Assembly (NCBI RefSeq): GCF_014195505.1
Contig: NZ_JACIBV010000001.1
Coordinates: 1,054,001-1,118,000, forward strand
Origin: Nonomuraea dietziae
Lineage (GTDB): Bacteria > Actinomycetota > Actinomycetes > Streptosporangiales > Streptosporangiaceae
DNA: 64,000 nt
Direction: 5' to 3'
Shown here: in pieces, positions 17,701 through 27,800 of the stretch
Layout: each line of letters begins with the position of its first letter
Numbering within the stretch: the stretch's first letter is position 1
Made by a program: the position numbers and the translations under genes
Notes under the pieces: generated by a model
Told to the model about the DNA's origin: nothing
The model's input: only the letters and a program-made list of their open reading frames with translations
Databases searched by the model: none

Positions 17701-19456
17701 TCTCGGCGTAGACGGGTTCGGCGGCGTACAGCTCCCTGCCGAGGCCGGCGTACTGGTCGCCGACGCCGGGGAGCAGGAAGGCGATGCGGGGGCGGCGCTT
17801 GACGCGGTGACCGCCGGCGGCGGCGGAGCGCAGCTGCCGCAGGGCCTCGCCGGTGTCGGCGCAGACGAGGGCGCGACGGTGGTCCAGTTCGGCGCGGCCG
17901 GTCTGGAGCGTGTGGGCGACGTCGGCCAGGCCGGAACCCGGCCGCTCTTCGAGCCAGCCGGCCAGGCGGTCGGCCTGCTCCCGCAGCGCCGCCTCGCTGC
18001 CCGCCGACAGCGGCAGCACGTACGGCGCGGCCGGAACCTCCCCCGCCGGACGGTCGGGGCTCGCGGGGGACGGGGGCGCCTGCAGGACGAGGTGCGCGTT
18101 GGTGCCCGACAGCCCGAAGGAGCTGACGCCGGCGAGCCTCGGGGTGTCCTGGCGGGGCAAGGGAAGCGCTCCGGTGACGGGCTGCACGGTGCCGTCGCCG
18201 GGGATGGCGGCGGCAGGGGTGCTGAGGTTGAGGCTGGGCGGGATCAGCTCGTTCTCCAGGATGAGCACCGTCTTGATCAGGCCGGCGACCCCGGCGGCGG
18301 CCTGGGTGTGGCCGATGTTGGTCTTGACGGCGCCGACCAGGAGGGGGCGGCTCGCGGGGCGTCCGCCGAAGACGTCGTGCAGCGCGGACAGCTCGATGGC
18401 GTCGCCGAGGTGGGTGCCTGAGCCGTGCGCCTCGACGTAGTCGATCTCGTCGGGCGTGACGTGCGCGGCGGCGAGCGCGCGGGTGATCACGTCGGCCTGG
18501 GCCCTGCGGCTGGGGGCGGTGAGCCCGTTGCTGCGGCCGTCCTGGTTGACGGCCGAGCCGCGCAGCACGGCGCGGATGCGGCGGCCGTTGGCCAGGGCCT
18601 TGGACAGCGGTTCGAGCACGACGAGGCCGCCGCCCTCGCCCATGACGTAGCCGTCGGCGTTCTCGTCGAAGGTCTTGCACCTGCCGTCGGGGCACATCAT
18701 GAGCCCGGCGCACGCCTGGATGTAGAGCGTGGGGTGCAGCGACAGGGACGCCCCGGCCGCCAGCGCGAGGTCGCACTCTCCTCTGCGCAGGCTCTCGGCG
18801 GCCAGGTGGACGGCGATGAGCGAGGAGGAGCAGGCGGTGTCGACCGTGAGGGTGGGGCCGATCAGGTCGAGTTGGTAGGCGATGCGCCCGGCCGCGACGC
18901 TGGGGATGGCGCCCTGGCCGAGGTAGGGGTCGGACAGGGCGTCGCGGCCCTGCCACTCGATCTGGAGCCTGCCGTACTGGAGGGTGTCCATGAAGCCGAC
19001 CATGACGCCGGTGCGGCTGCCTCTGAGCCGTGACGGTGACAGGCCGGCGTTCTCCAGGCCCTCCCATGCGAGCTCCAGGAGCATGCGCTGCTGGGGATCC
19101 ATGCGCAGGGCCTCGCGGGGTGACAGGCCGAAGAACTCGGCGTCCCAGCCGGCGATGTCGTCGAGGAAGGTGCCGTAGCGGGTGTAGATGCCGCCGGGGA
19201 CCCGCGGGTCGGGGTCGTAGTACTCGTCGATGTCCCACCGGGTGGAGGGCACTTCGCGGACCGCGTGCCGGCCGTCCCTGAGCAGGTCCCAGAAGCCCTC
19301 GGCGGTGTCCGCGCCGCCGGGGTAACGGCAGGCCATGCCGATGACGGCGATGGGCTCGTCGCGTCGCTCCTCCACCTCGGCGAGGAGGCGGCGGGTCTGG
19401 GCCAGTTCGACGGTCACGCGTTTGAGGTAGGCGCGGAGCTTGTCCTCGGTCCCCAT
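14714..19456 (-). CDS. PKS-D: type I PKS module KS-AT-KR-ACP
   Basis: About 1580 aa, module 4 of the line. An N-terminal coiled-coil docking segment (DKLRAYLKR) leads into KS (about 35-460, [24 protein letters not shown]), AT (about 565-870, GYSLGEY, HAFH, malonyl-like), KR (about 1165-1400, YSSAVTAFGG and DYCAAN) and ACP (about 1480-1550, DLGGNSLT). No DH or ER is seen, so a beta-hydroxyl is expected. I prefer the ATG at 19456 because an AGGAAAGG ribosome-binding site lies 8 bp upstream; the frame is open to an ATG at 19483. Its KS resembles the actinobacterial type while its AT resembles those of PKS-E, so it sits at the border of the two lineages. The C-terminus is a short basic tail instead of the docking domain seen in PKS-B and C. 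Confidence 0.95.
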   Translation of the reverse strand: MGTEDKLRAYLKRVTVELAQTRRLLAEVEERRDEPIAVIGMACRYPGGADTAEGFWDLLRDGRHAVREVPSTRWDIDEYYDPDPRVPGGIYTRYGTFLDDIAGWDAEFFGLSPREALRMDPQQRMLLELAWEGLENAGLSPSRLRGSRTGVMVGFMDTLQYGRLQIEWQGRDALSDPYLGQGAIPSVAAGRIAYQLDLIGPTLTVDTACSSSLIAVHLAAESLRRGECDLALAAGASLSLHPTLYIQACAGLMMCPDGRCKTFDENADGYVMGEGGGLVVLEPLSKALANGRRIRAVLRGSAVNQDGRSNGLTAPSRRAQADVITRALAAAHVTPDEIDYVEAHGSGTHLGDAIELSALHDVFGGRPASRPLLVGAVKTNIGHTQAAAGVAGLIKTVLILENELIPPSLNLSTPAAAIPGDGTVQPVTGALPLPRQDTPRLAGVSSFGLSGTNAHLVLQAPPSPASPDRPAGEVPAAPYVLPLSAGSEAALREQADRLAGWLEERPGSGLADVAHTLQTGRAELDHRRALVCADTGEALRQLRSAAAGGHRVKRRPRIAFLLPGVGDQYAGLGRELYAAEPVYAETVDRCVELVRRRSGVDLHPLFFPEGDTPAGRPADLAALLGRAREESGDSHDPLDQAAIAHPFLFTVEYALARLLGHWGVTPDLLVGYSLGEYVAACLAGVFTLEDALHVVVERAHLISAVPAGRMVAVAAPEDRIRAALAGSGAEVDVAARNGPAMTVLSGLPAEIDAVTAALTADGLACRPLRSAHAFHSTLLQPAREKLAAVLEGVTRRPPAIAIVSNLTGRQLTADQATSTSYWADQLVGTVRFADGVRHCLEQEVSAFVELGPGQTLGGLVRQNLTGGTGGAAAVLGTLTPRWNAAESGQPHGDLVATCATLWELGVDVTWDLARPGRGRVLDLPTYPFQRVRFWPEPTQPLPGTAGTGTAEPADHTFAPTWRRDPAARATSPAGRPLPGPLVVFADPEGTGTALADLAAGSGTHVVEVVPGTGPRREGRRLTIDPADPAQYAEAFAGLGDGPVHVAHLWSLAVPGAKGAAPPGDDDLRAAVEHGFHSLMLAVQALGERPARLLTVTRGAADILGGDATAPHQALAHGLGRAARHEYPGLTWSGADLDPGAPLDGAAPQLLTELLTEPGAGDAPDSPDPLTGWRRGRRWVRGWTPVPRHAEPDLPPWRPDGTYLITGGTRGLGMALARHLVRAGVRRLALLARTPLPEGDEEVARLEAAGAEVLLLTADAGVPEQLRAALRRARKHFGALHGVIHAAGLPAGGLLVRRTPAEAAQVLAPKVYAMGPLAELVGPDTPENERLELLVLYSSAVTAFGGIGEGDYCAANTVLDAYGQALAGAAPSTRVVSVAWGPWQHDVWQSERLGTTGGLADRVAAYRARYGFADDAGCALLDRILAGGHGSVMAVRQPLREVLDAWTNMLDLDGLLQAATAAPQGERFPRPRLRTDFAAPRTEAEARMADLWGAYLGIDQVGVHDPFFDLGGNSLTGMAMVLAIEKDLGRPIAPAVLFEHPTVAAFAAALDGGGDPGAQEALSTSSARGQRRRRARSGNRK

Positions 19457-19487
19457 CGGTGGAGCCTTTCCTGTCGCGGTCATGTCG

Positions 19488-22400
19488 TCACAGTTCGTTG
19501 TCGATGAGGGCGAAGATCTCCTCGTCGGAGGCGGTGTCGATCTTGTCCATCACGCCGCCGGCGTCCGCGGGGGCGGCTCCGAGCTTGGTGAGCGCGCCCT
19601 GCAGGATCGGCACGAGCCGGGCGCGGACGACGTCTCCCTCCCCGTTGGCGTTGAGGAGCAGGTCGTCGATCTGCTCCAGCGCCCTGCGCAGCGTGTCCTC
19701 GGCTGAGGGCGGCGCGGGGGCGAGGACTTCGGCCAGGTAGGCGGCCAGCGCGGTGACGGTGGGGTGGTCGAAGACGAGCGTGGGCGGCAGGCGCAGGCCG
19801 GTGTCGGCGTTGAGCCGGTTGCGCAGCTCGACGGCGGTGAGAGAGTCGAAGCCGAGCTGGTTGAAGGGGCGGTCGAGTTGGACGCTGTCGGGGCTGCCGT
19901 GGGCGAGGACGGCGGCGACCTGGGCGCGGACGGTGTCGACGAGGAGGCGGAGCGCGTCCTGGCGGGGCAGCGTGGCCAGGCGTCCTGCGAGCGCGCCAGG
20001 TCCGGCTCCTGCGCCGGTTCCGGCGGTGCGTCGGGGTGCGCGGACGAGCCCGCGGAGCATGACCGGCAGCTCGCCCGCCTCGGCTCTGGCCCGCAGCCCC
20101 GCCATGTCCCACCGCGCCGCCACCACCAACGGATCAGCACTCGACACCGCCGCGTCGAACAGCTCCAACCCCTGCTCCACACTCAGCGGCGCGACACCCG
20201 CCCGCGCCAGCCTGGCCACATCCGCCTGCGACAGGCCACCGGTCATCCCCGACTCGGTGTCCCACAACCCCCACGCCACCGACACACCCGCCAGCCCCAA
20301 CCGCCTGCGATGCGCCGCCAACGCGTCCAAGAACGCGTTCGCCGCCGCGTAGTTGCCCTGCCCCGCATTGCCCAGCACCCCGGCCAGCGAGGAGAACAAC
20401 ACGAACAACGACAACGGCCGCTCCGCCGTCAGCTCGTGCAGATACCAGGCCGCATCCGCCTTCGGCGCCAGCACCGTGTCCATCCGTTCCGCGCTCAACC
20501 CCTCCACCAGCGCGTCGTCCAGCACCCCCGCGGTGTGCACCACCCCCGCCAGCGCCACCCGCTCCAGTAGAGCGGCCAGCGCCTCACGATCGGAGACGTC
20601 ACAGGCGGCCACCGCCACCCGCGCGCCCAGCCCCTCCAGCTCCGCCACCAGCTCGGCCGCACCCGGCGCGCCCGGCCCGCGACGCGAGACCAGCAACAGA
20701 TCCCGCACCCCGTGACGCGACACCAACCGCCGCGCCACCAACGCGCCCAGACCACCCGTGCCACCGGTCACCAGCACCGTCCCCGCCACCTCGGGCAACG
20801 GCTCGGCGGCGACCTCACGCCGGGTCAGACGCGGGACGAGGGGCTTGCCGTGCACGACCCTGACCTGGGGTTCGCCGGTCGCCGTGACGAGAGACCAGTC
20901 GGCGTGGCCGTCCTCGACCTCGGCCAGGACGAACCTGCCAGGCTGCTCCGACTGCGCCGAGCGCACCAGCCCCCACACGGCCGCGCCCGCGGGGTCGCCC
21001 GCCCGGGTGGCGAAGACGACGGTGGCGTCGCCGGGGGTGAGGTCGTCGGGCTGTGCGGCGATGGCGTCCAGGACCCGGCCGGTCAGCTCGCGGACGCGGG
21101 CGGGCATGTCGGGCTGGTCGCTCACGCACGAGATCACCACGGGCTCGGCCGCTCCGGCCGCGGCGGCGGGCGCTTCGACCCAGTCCACGCCGTGCGCCGC
21201 CGTGCCGGCGAGGGCGGCCTGGCGGGGGGCGGCGGCCCGCACGCGGAGCGCGTCGATCGACAGGACCGGCGCGCCGGCGGGGTCGGCCGCCTCGACCAGG
21301 GTGTCCTCGCCGGTGGTGGTCAGCCGTACGCGCAGCTCGGGGGCTCCGGAGGCGTGCAGCAGCACGCCGCCGAACGCGAACGGCAGCCGCAGCTCCTCAT
21401 CGCCGCCGGTCAGGACGAGGGGGTGGAGGGCCGCGTCGAGCAGGGCGGGGTGGATGCCGTATCCGGCAGAGTCCACCTCCTCGGGCAACGCCACCTCGGC
21501 GAACAGCTCCTCCCCCCGCCGCCACACCGCGCGCAACCCCTGGAAGGCGGGCCCGTACTCGTAACCCCGCTCGGCCAGCCGCTCGTAACCGCCCTCCACC
21601 TCCACCGGCTCGGCACCGGACGGCGGCCACACCGACGCCCACGGGTACGGCGCGCCGGCGGGGGCGCCGGCGGTGAGGGCGCCGGAGGCGTGCCTTCGCC
21701 AGCCGTCGGGGGTGCGGGAGTGGATGGCGACGGCGCGGCGCTGCTCGTCGTCGGGCGGGTCCACGGTGACCTGGATGGTGACGGAGCCGTTCTCGGCAAG
21801 CAGCAGCGGCGTCTCGATGACGAGTTCGTCCAGGCGTCCGCAGCCGGCGTGGGCGCCGCCCTCGAGGGCGAGCTCGGCGAAGGCGGCACCGGGCAGCAGG
21901 ACGCCGCCCTCCACGGCGTGGTCTCCGAGCCAGGGCGCGCTCCTGGCCGACAGCTGGCCGGACAGGACGTAGGCGTCGCCGGCCACGGGGACGACGGCGG
22001 AGAGCAGCGGGTGCCGGGAGCCTTCGACGCCCGCGCCGGTGGGGCGGCCGGGAGCCTCGTGGTCCCCGAGCCAGTAGCGGCGCCGCTCGAAGGCGTAGGT
22101 GGGCGGATCGGCCATCGGATGCGGGGCAGGGCCGAGCGCGGTGAGCCAGTCGACGCCCGCGCCGAGCACCCAGGCGTGGGCGAGCGCGGTGAGGAAGCGC
22201 GGCCAGTCGCCCGCGCCGCGGCGCAGTGACGCGCAGACCCCGGCGGTGATGCCCGCGGCGTGGCAGCTGTCGTCGGCGTCGGCGCCCAGCACGGGGTGCG
22301 GGCTGACCTCGACGAACAGCGGGGTGCCCGGTCCTGCGCACGCTCTGATCGCCTCGTCGAAGAGCACCGGGTTGCGCAGGTTGTCGTACCAGTAGCCGGC

Positions 22401-24791
22401 GGTCAGCCGGGCCGGCTCGACGAACTGCCCGGCGAGGGAGGAGCAGAAGGCGATGCCGGTGTCCTGCGGCCGCACCCCGTCGAGGGCGGCGGCGAGCTCG
22501 TCGGCGATGGGCTCGACGAGCGGGGTGTGGGAGGCGTAGTCGACGGCGATGCGGCGCACGCGGACGCTCTCTCCGCAGGCGGCGGTGAACTCCTCCAGCG
22601 CGCCGGCCTCGCCGGCGACGACGCAGGAGGCGGGGCCGCTGTGGACGGCCACCCAGAGGCGGCCCTCCCAGGGTCCGAGCCGCGCCTGGGTCTCGGCCGC
22701 GGGCAGGGCCACGGCGAGCATGCCGCCGGTGCCGCTGAGCCGGATCAGCGCCCTGGAGCGCAGGGCGACGACCTTGGCGGCGTCCTCCAGGGTGAGCGCT
22801 CCTGCCACGCACGCGGCGGCGATCTCGCCCTGGGAGTGGCCGATGACGGCCGTGGGGTGGACGCCGTGGGAGCGCCAGAGCTCGGCGAGGGAGACCATGA
22901 CGGCGAACAGGACGGGCTGGATGACGTCGGTGCCCTCCAGGGCCGGGGCGCCGTCCCTGCCGTGCAGCACGTCGACGACCGACCAGCCGGTGTGCGGGCG
23001 CAGCGCCTCGTCGCAGCCCAGCAGCCGGGTGCGGAAGACCTCGCTGGTGCCCATGAGGTCGACAGCCATGCCCGCCCACTGGGAGCCCTGGCCGGGGAAG
23101 ACGAACACGGGCCTGGCGGCGGGGAGCGCCTCCCCTATGACGGCGGCGGCGTGGGGGGTTCCTTCGGCGACGGCGGCGAGCGCGGCGAGCAGTTCGGCGC
23201 GGTCCTCGGCCACCACGACGGCGCGGTGCGCGAATCCGGCTCTCGTGGCCAGGGCGCGGCCGGCGGCGCGCAGGTCGTCGTCGGGGACGCCGGCGGCGTA
23301 CCGGCGCAGCCTGCCGGCCTGGGCGCGCAGGGCGGTCTCGGTCTTGGCCGACACGATCCAGACGAGCGGCTCGCCTGCCGCGGCGGGCCGCTCCTCCGGG
23401 GCGGTCGCGGGGACGCCTTCCAGGACGACGTGGGCGTTGGTGCCGCTGACGCCGAAGCTGGAGATGCCGGCGCGGGCCGGCCGGTCGGTGGGGAAGTCCA
23501 CCGCGCGGGTGGCCACGCGGACGCCTCCGGAGTCCCAGTCGACGTGCGGGGTCGGCTCGGTGACGTGCAACGTCGGCGGCAACACCCCATGCCGCATCGC
23601 CTGCACCATCTTGATCACCCCCGCCACCCCCGCCGCCGCCTGCGTGTGACCGATGTTCGACTTCACCGACCCCACCCACACCGGCCGACCCTCCGCCCGG
23701 CCCCGCCCATACGTCGCCAGCAACGCCCCCGCCTCGATCGGATCACCCAACCGCGTCCCCGTCCCATGCGCCTCCACCGCGTCCACATCCCGCGTGTCCA
23801 GCAACGCGTCCGCCAACGCCTGCTGAATCACCCGCTCCTGCGCAGGACCACTCGGCGCCGTCAACCCGTTGCTCGCCCCGTCCTGGTTCACCGCCGACCC
23901 CCGGATCACCGCCAGCACCCGCCGCCCATGACGGACCGCCTGCGACAACCGCTCCAGCACCAGCACCCCCACCCCCTCAGCCCACGCCGCACCGTCAGCC
24001 GAAGCCGAGAACGACTTGCACCGCCCGTCGGCCGACAGCGCCCGCTGCCGGGAGAACTCCACGAACGGAACCGGCGAGGCCATGACGGACACGCCTCCGG
24101 ACAGGGCGAGCGAGCACTCTCCGCGCCGGAGCGCCTGCACGGCCAGGTGCATGGCGACCAGCGAGGAGGAGCAGGCGGTGTCGATCGTGATGGACGGCCC
24201 TTCGAGGCCGAGGGTGTAGGAGACGCGCCCGGACAGCACGCTGGAGGCGCTGGAGGTGAACAGGGTCCCCTCGACGGAGCCGGGGGCGAGTTCCAGGAAG
24301 CGGGTGGAGTAGTGCTCGTACATGCATCCGGCGTAGACGCCGGTACGGCTGCCGCGTAACGACCCCGGATCGATCCCGGCCCGCTCCAGCGCCTCCCAGC
24401 ACGACTCCAGGAACAGCCGATGCTGCGGATCGGTCGCCAGCGCGCTACGCGGGCTCATCCCGAAGAACCCCGCGTCGAACTCCCCCGCGTCATGCACGAA
24501 CCCGCCGTGCCGCACATACGACTTGCCCGACGCCTCCGGATCAGGATCGAACAACCCCTCCAGATCCCACCCGCGATCGGCCGGGAACCCACTGATCGCG
24601 TCCCCGCCCGACGCCACCAGGTCCCACAGCTCCTCAGGACCCGTCACCCCACCGGGGAAACGGCAGGCCATCCCGACGATCGCCACCGGTTCGTGCCTGC
24701 GGCCCTCCTCCTCGGCGAGGCGCTGGCGGGTCTCCGCCAGTTCGACGGTCGCACGCTTGAGGTAGGCGCGGAGCTTGTCCTCGGTTCCCAT
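19488..24791 (-). CDS. PKS-C: type I PKS module KS-AT(methylmalonyl)-DH-KR-ACP
   Basis: About 1767 aa, module 3. Docking coiled coil, KS (about 35-460, DTACSSS, EAHGTGT, NIGHTQ), AT (about 550-860, GHSQG and YASH, the usual methylmalonyl pattern), DH (about 920-1180, [10 protein letters not shown] and the second-fold DAALH), KR (about 1230-1590, B-type LDD in [30 protein letters not shown]), ACP ([10 protein letters not shown]) and a C-terminal docking domain ending [11 protein letters not shown]. No ER. It should add a methyl-branched carbon pair and leave a double bond. The ATG at 24791 has a GGAAAGG site 8 bp upstream; the frame is open to 24818. Large parts are almost identical in DNA to PKS-B and PKS-A. 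Confidence 0.96.
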   Translation of the reverse strand: MGTEDKLRAYLKRATVELAETRQRLAEEEGRRHEPVAIVGMACRFPGGVTGPEELWDLVASGGDAISGFPADRGWDLEGLFDPDPEASGKSYVRHGGFVHDAGEFDAGFFGMSPRSALATDPQHRLFLESCWEALERAGIDPGSLRGSRTGVYAGCMYEHYSTRFLELAPGSVEGTLFTSSASSVLSGRVSYTLGLEGPSITIDTACSSSLVAMHLAVQALRRGECSLALSGGVSVMASPVPFVEFSRQRALSADGRCKSFSASADGAAWAEGVGVLVLERLSQAVRHGRRVLAVIRGSAVNQDGASNGLTAPSGPAQERVIQQALADALLDTRDVDAVEAHGTGTRLGDPIEAGALLATYGRGRAEGRPVWVGSVKSNIGHTQAAAGVAGVIKMVQAMRHGVLPPTLHVTEPTPHVDWDSGGVRVATRAVDFPTDRPARAGISSFGVSGTNAHVVLEGVPATAPEERPAAAGEPLVWIVSAKTETALRAQAGRLRRYAAGVPDDDLRAAGRALATRAGFAHRAVVVAEDRAELLAALAAVAEGTPHAAAVIGEALPAARPVFVFPGQGSQWAGMAVDLMGTSEVFRTRLLGCDEALRPHTGWSVVDVLHGRDGAPALEGTDVIQPVLFAVMVSLAELWRSHGVHPTAVIGHSQGEIAAACVAGALTLEDAAKVVALRSRALIRLSGTGGMLAVALPAAETQARLGPWEGRLWVAVHSGPASCVVAGEAGALEEFTAACGESVRVRRIAVDYASHTPLVEPIADELAAALDGVRPQDTGIAFCSSLAGQFVEPARLTAGYWYDNLRNPVLFDEAIRACAGPGTPLFVEVSPHPVLGADADDSCHAAGITAGVCASLRRGAGDWPRFLTALAHAWVLGAGVDWLTALGPAPHPMADPPTYAFERRRYWLGDHEAPGRPTGAGVEGSRHPLLSAVVPVAGDAYVLSGQLSARSAPWLGDHAVEGGVLLPGAAFAELALEGGAHAGCGRLDELVIETPLLLAENGSVTIQVTVDPPDDEQRRAVAIHSRTPDGWRRHASGALTAGAPAGAPYPWASVWPPSGAEPVEVEGGYERLAERGYEYGPAFQGLRAVWRRGEELFAEVALPEEVDSAGYGIHPALLDAALHPLVLTGGDEELRLPFAFGGVLLHASGAPELRVRLTTTGEDTLVEAADPAGAPVLSIDALRVRAAAPRQAALAGTAAHGVDWVEAPAAAAGAAEPVVISCVSDQPDMPARVRELTGRVLDAIAAQPDDLTPGDATVVFATRAGDPAGAAVWGLVRSAQSEQPGRFVLAEVEDGHADWSLVTATGEPQVRVVHGKPLVPRLTRREVAAEPLPEVAGTVLVTGGTGGLGALVARRLVSRHGVRDLLLVSRRGPGAPGAAELVAELEGLGARVAVAACDVSDREALAALLERVALAGVVHTAGVLDDALVEGLSAERMDTVLAPKADAAWYLHELTAERPLSLFVLFSSLAGVLGNAGQGNYAAANAFLDALAAHRRRLGLAGVSVAWGLWDTESGMTGGLSQADVARLARAGVAPLSVEQGLELFDAAVSSADPLVVAARWDMAGLRARAEAGELPVMLRGLVRAPRRTAGTGAGAGPGALAGRLATLPRQDALRLLVDTVRAQVAAVLAHGSPDSVQLDRPFNQLGFDSLTAVELRNRLNADTGLRLPPTLVFDHPTVTALAAYLAEVLAPAPPSAEDTLRRALEQIDDLLLNANGEGDVVRARLVPILQGALTKLGAAPADAGGVMDKIDTASDEEIFALIDNEL
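20101..20801. repeat. KR-block copy in PKS-C
   Basis: A 701-bp segment covering most of the KR domain (LDD loop to catalytic Tyr and onward). It is nearly identical in length and sequence to 25436-26136 in PKS-B and 30915-31615 in PKS-A. The identity is at DNA level, including synonymous positions, which indicates recent duplication or gene conversion. Confidence 0.9.
21433..21643. repeat. DH-block copy in PKS-C
   Basis: A 211-bp segment in the second half of the DH domain, including the catalytic Asp region, nearly identical to 26756-26966 in PKS-B. Flanking DH sequence on both sides is clearly diverged. Confidence 0.85.
23535..24065. repeat. KS C-terminal block copy in PKS-C
   Basis: A 531-bp segment carrying the two KS active-site His motifs. 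By eye it differs from 28990-29520 in PKS-B at a single base. Both copies end at the same base on the catalytic-Cys side. Confidence 0.9.
24314..24689. repeat. KS N-terminal block copy in PKS-C
   Basis: A 376-bp segment encoding the KS N-terminal part, nearly identical to 29769-30144 in PKS-B; only a few synonymous differences are visible. Confidence 0.9.
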
Positions 24792-24822
24792 CGGTCGGGC
24801 CTTTCCTGTCGCGGTCATGGCG

Positions 24823-27800
24823 TCACAGTTCGTTGTCGATGAGGGCGAAGATCTCCTCGTCGGAGGCGGAGTCGATCTTGTCCACCATCGTGTCGGGACG
24901 GTCTGTGCCGTCCGGTGCGGCGCCGAATCTGGCCAGGCCGCTCTGCAGCACGGCGACGAGCTTGCTGCGGATGGCCTCGCCGTCGTCCTTGGCGCCGGTG
25001 AGCATGGATCCCACGCGTTCGAGCGCGCCGCGCAGTGTCTCCTCGGGAGACGGCGGCGCCGGTGCGAGGGTGCTGAACAGGAACTCGGCGAGTGAGCTGA
25101 TCGTGGGGTGGTCGAAGACGAGGGTAGGCGGCAGGCGCAGGCCGGTGTCGGCGTTGAGCCGGTTGCGCAGCTCGACGGCGGTGAGGGAGTCGAAGCCGAG
25201 CTGGTTGAAGGCGCGGTCCACGCTGACCTTGTCGGGACTGCCGTGGGCGAGGACGGCTGCGACGTGGCCGCGGACTCTCTCGGTGAGCAGCCGCAGCGCC
25301 TCGTCCCTGGTGAGGGCGGCGAGGCGGATCATCAGTTCGGCCACGCCCCCGGAGTTCGTGGAGCGTCGGGGTGCGCGGACGAGTCCGCGGAGCATGACCG
25401 GCAGGTCACCCGCCTCGGCCCTGGCCCGCAACCCCGCCATGTCCCACCGCGCCGCCACCACCAACGGATCAGGACTCGACACCGCCGCGTCGAACAGCTC
25501 CAACCCCTGCTCCACACTCAGCGGCGCGACACCCGCCCGCGCCAGCCTGGCCACATCCGCCTGCGACAGGCCACCGGTCATCCCCGACTCGGTGTCCCAC
25601 AACCCCCACGCCACCGACACACCCGCCAGACCCAGCCGCCTGCGATGCGCCGCCAACGCGTCCAGGAACGCGTTCGCCGCCGCGTAGTTGCCCTGCCCCG
25701 CATTACCCAGCACCCCGGCCAGCGAGGAGAACAACACGAACAACGACAACGGCCGCCCCGCCGTCAGCTCGTGCAGATACCACGCCGCATCCGCCTTCGG
25801 CGCCAGCACCGTGTCCATCCGTTCCGCGCTCAACCCCTCCACCAGCGCGTCGTCCAGCACCCCCGCGGTGTGCACCACACCCGCCAACGCCACCCGCTCC
25901 AGCAGACCGGCCAGCGCCTCACGATCGGAGACGTCACAGGCGGCCACCGCCACCCGCGCGCCCAACCCCTCCAGCTCCGCCACCAACTCGGACGCACCAG
26001 GCGCGCCAGGACCGCGACGCGAGACCAGCAACAGATCACGCACCCCATGACGCGCCACCAACCGCCGCGCCACCAACGCGCCCAGACCACCCGTGCCACC
26101 GGTCACCAGCACCGTCCCCGCCACCTCGGGCAACGGTTGTGCCTCAAGCCTGCGGCGGGCCAGCCTGGGGGCCAGCATCCTGCCGTCGCGTACGCGTACC
26201 TGCGGCTCGGCGACCGCCGCCAGCCGCCCCCAGTCGGCGTGGCCGTCCTCCACTTCGGCCAGGACGAACCTGCCAGGCTGCTCCGACTGCGCCGAGCGCA
26301 CCAGCCCCCACACGGCGGCGCCCGCGGGGTCGCCCGCCCGGGTGACGAACGTCAGCCGGGACTCGGCCAGCCGCTCGTCCCTGATGGCCTCCAGCACCTG
26401 CGTGGTCAGCTGCCGCACCGCGGAGGGGACGTCGGGCCGGTCGCTCACGCACGGGATCACCACGGCCTCCGCCACTCCGTCCCCGGCCTGCGTCTCGACC
26501 CAGTCCACTCCGTAGACGGCCTGGGCGGAGCCGGCCAGCGTCCCGGACGGGACCGGCCGTACCCGGAGCGAGGCGAGGGAGAGCACGGGCCTTCCGGCCG
26601 TGTCGGCGGCCTCGACGGCGCACGCGTCCGCCTCCGCGCCGGTCAGGCGGACCCGCAGGGTGCCCGTCCCGGGCTGGAGCAGCCGCAGGCCGCGCAGCTC
26701 GAACGGCAGCCGCACCGTCGCGCTGTCCCCTGCGACGAGCAGCGGGTGGAAGGCGGCGTCGAGCAGGGCGGGGTGGATGCCGTATCCGGCGGCATCCACC
26801 TCCTCGGGCAACGCCACCTCGGCGAACAGCTCCTCCCCCCGCCGCCACACCGCGCGCAACCCCTGGAAGGCGGGCCCGTACTCGTAGCCCCGCTCGGCCA
26901 GCCGCTCGTAACCGCCCTCCACCTCCACCGGCTGGGCACCGGACGGCGGCCACACCGACGCCCACGAACCCGATCCGTCGGCAGTGCCGACGACCGGCAC
27001 GGGGCCGTCCTCGCCGTCGGGGATGACCGTGGCCGACACGTGGCGGGTCCAGGCGGCGTCCTGGTCGTCGGCGGGGCGCGAGTACACGCGCACCGGCCTG
27101 GCGCCGGAGGCGTCGGCGCGCTCCACGACGACCTGGATCGCCACGCCGCCGCCGGCCGGCAGCGTGAGCGGGGCCTCGAACACCAGCTCTTCGACCAGGT
27201 CGCAGCCCGCCCGGCCGCCGGCCTCCAGGACCAGCTCGGCGAGCGCGGCCCCGGGCAGGACGACCGTGCCGGACACCGCGTGGCCGGCCAGCCATGGCGC
27301 GGCGGCGACCGACAGCCGGCCTGTCAGCACGGCCTGGCCGTCCTCGGGCAGGTCGACGGCCGCACTGAGCAGCGGATGGCCGGCCTCGCGCAGGCCCGCC
27401 GAGGCCAGGTCGGCGGCGGGTGCGGGCGGGTCGAGCCAGAAGCGCTCGCGGTCGAAGGCGTAGGTGGGCAGGTCCACGTGCCTGCCCCCGCCCGCCAGCG
27501 CGGTCCAGTCCACCTCCGCCCCCGCCGTCCACGCGCGGGCGAGGCAGTCGGCCAGCGCGTCGGGTTCGGTACGGTCGCGGCGGTGCAGGGAGACGATCGC
27601 GGCGCCCTCGCGGGTGACGCAGTCGTGCGCCATGCCGGACAGCACCGCCTGCGGCCCCACCTCCAGGAAGACGCCGACGCCCTCGTCCTCGAGCCGGGAG
27701 ATCGCCGTCTGGAACAGGACGGGCCTGGTGATCTGGTCGAGCCAGTAGCGGGCGGAGGTCCACGTTCCCTCGATGCCGGTGACGGTGGCCGTGTGGGGGC

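Noticed and set aside
14718-19238. Upstream extension of the PKS-E frame to 19238
   Set aside because: The extra residues are Arg/Pro-rich shadow sequence of PKS-D in another frame. The ATGA overlap at 14717 and the KS beginning there mark the real start.
20820-21170. Enoylreductase domain in PKS-A, B or C
   Set aside because: The stretch between DH and KR is too short for an ER and contains only the KR structural subdomain; no NADPH-binding ER motif was found.
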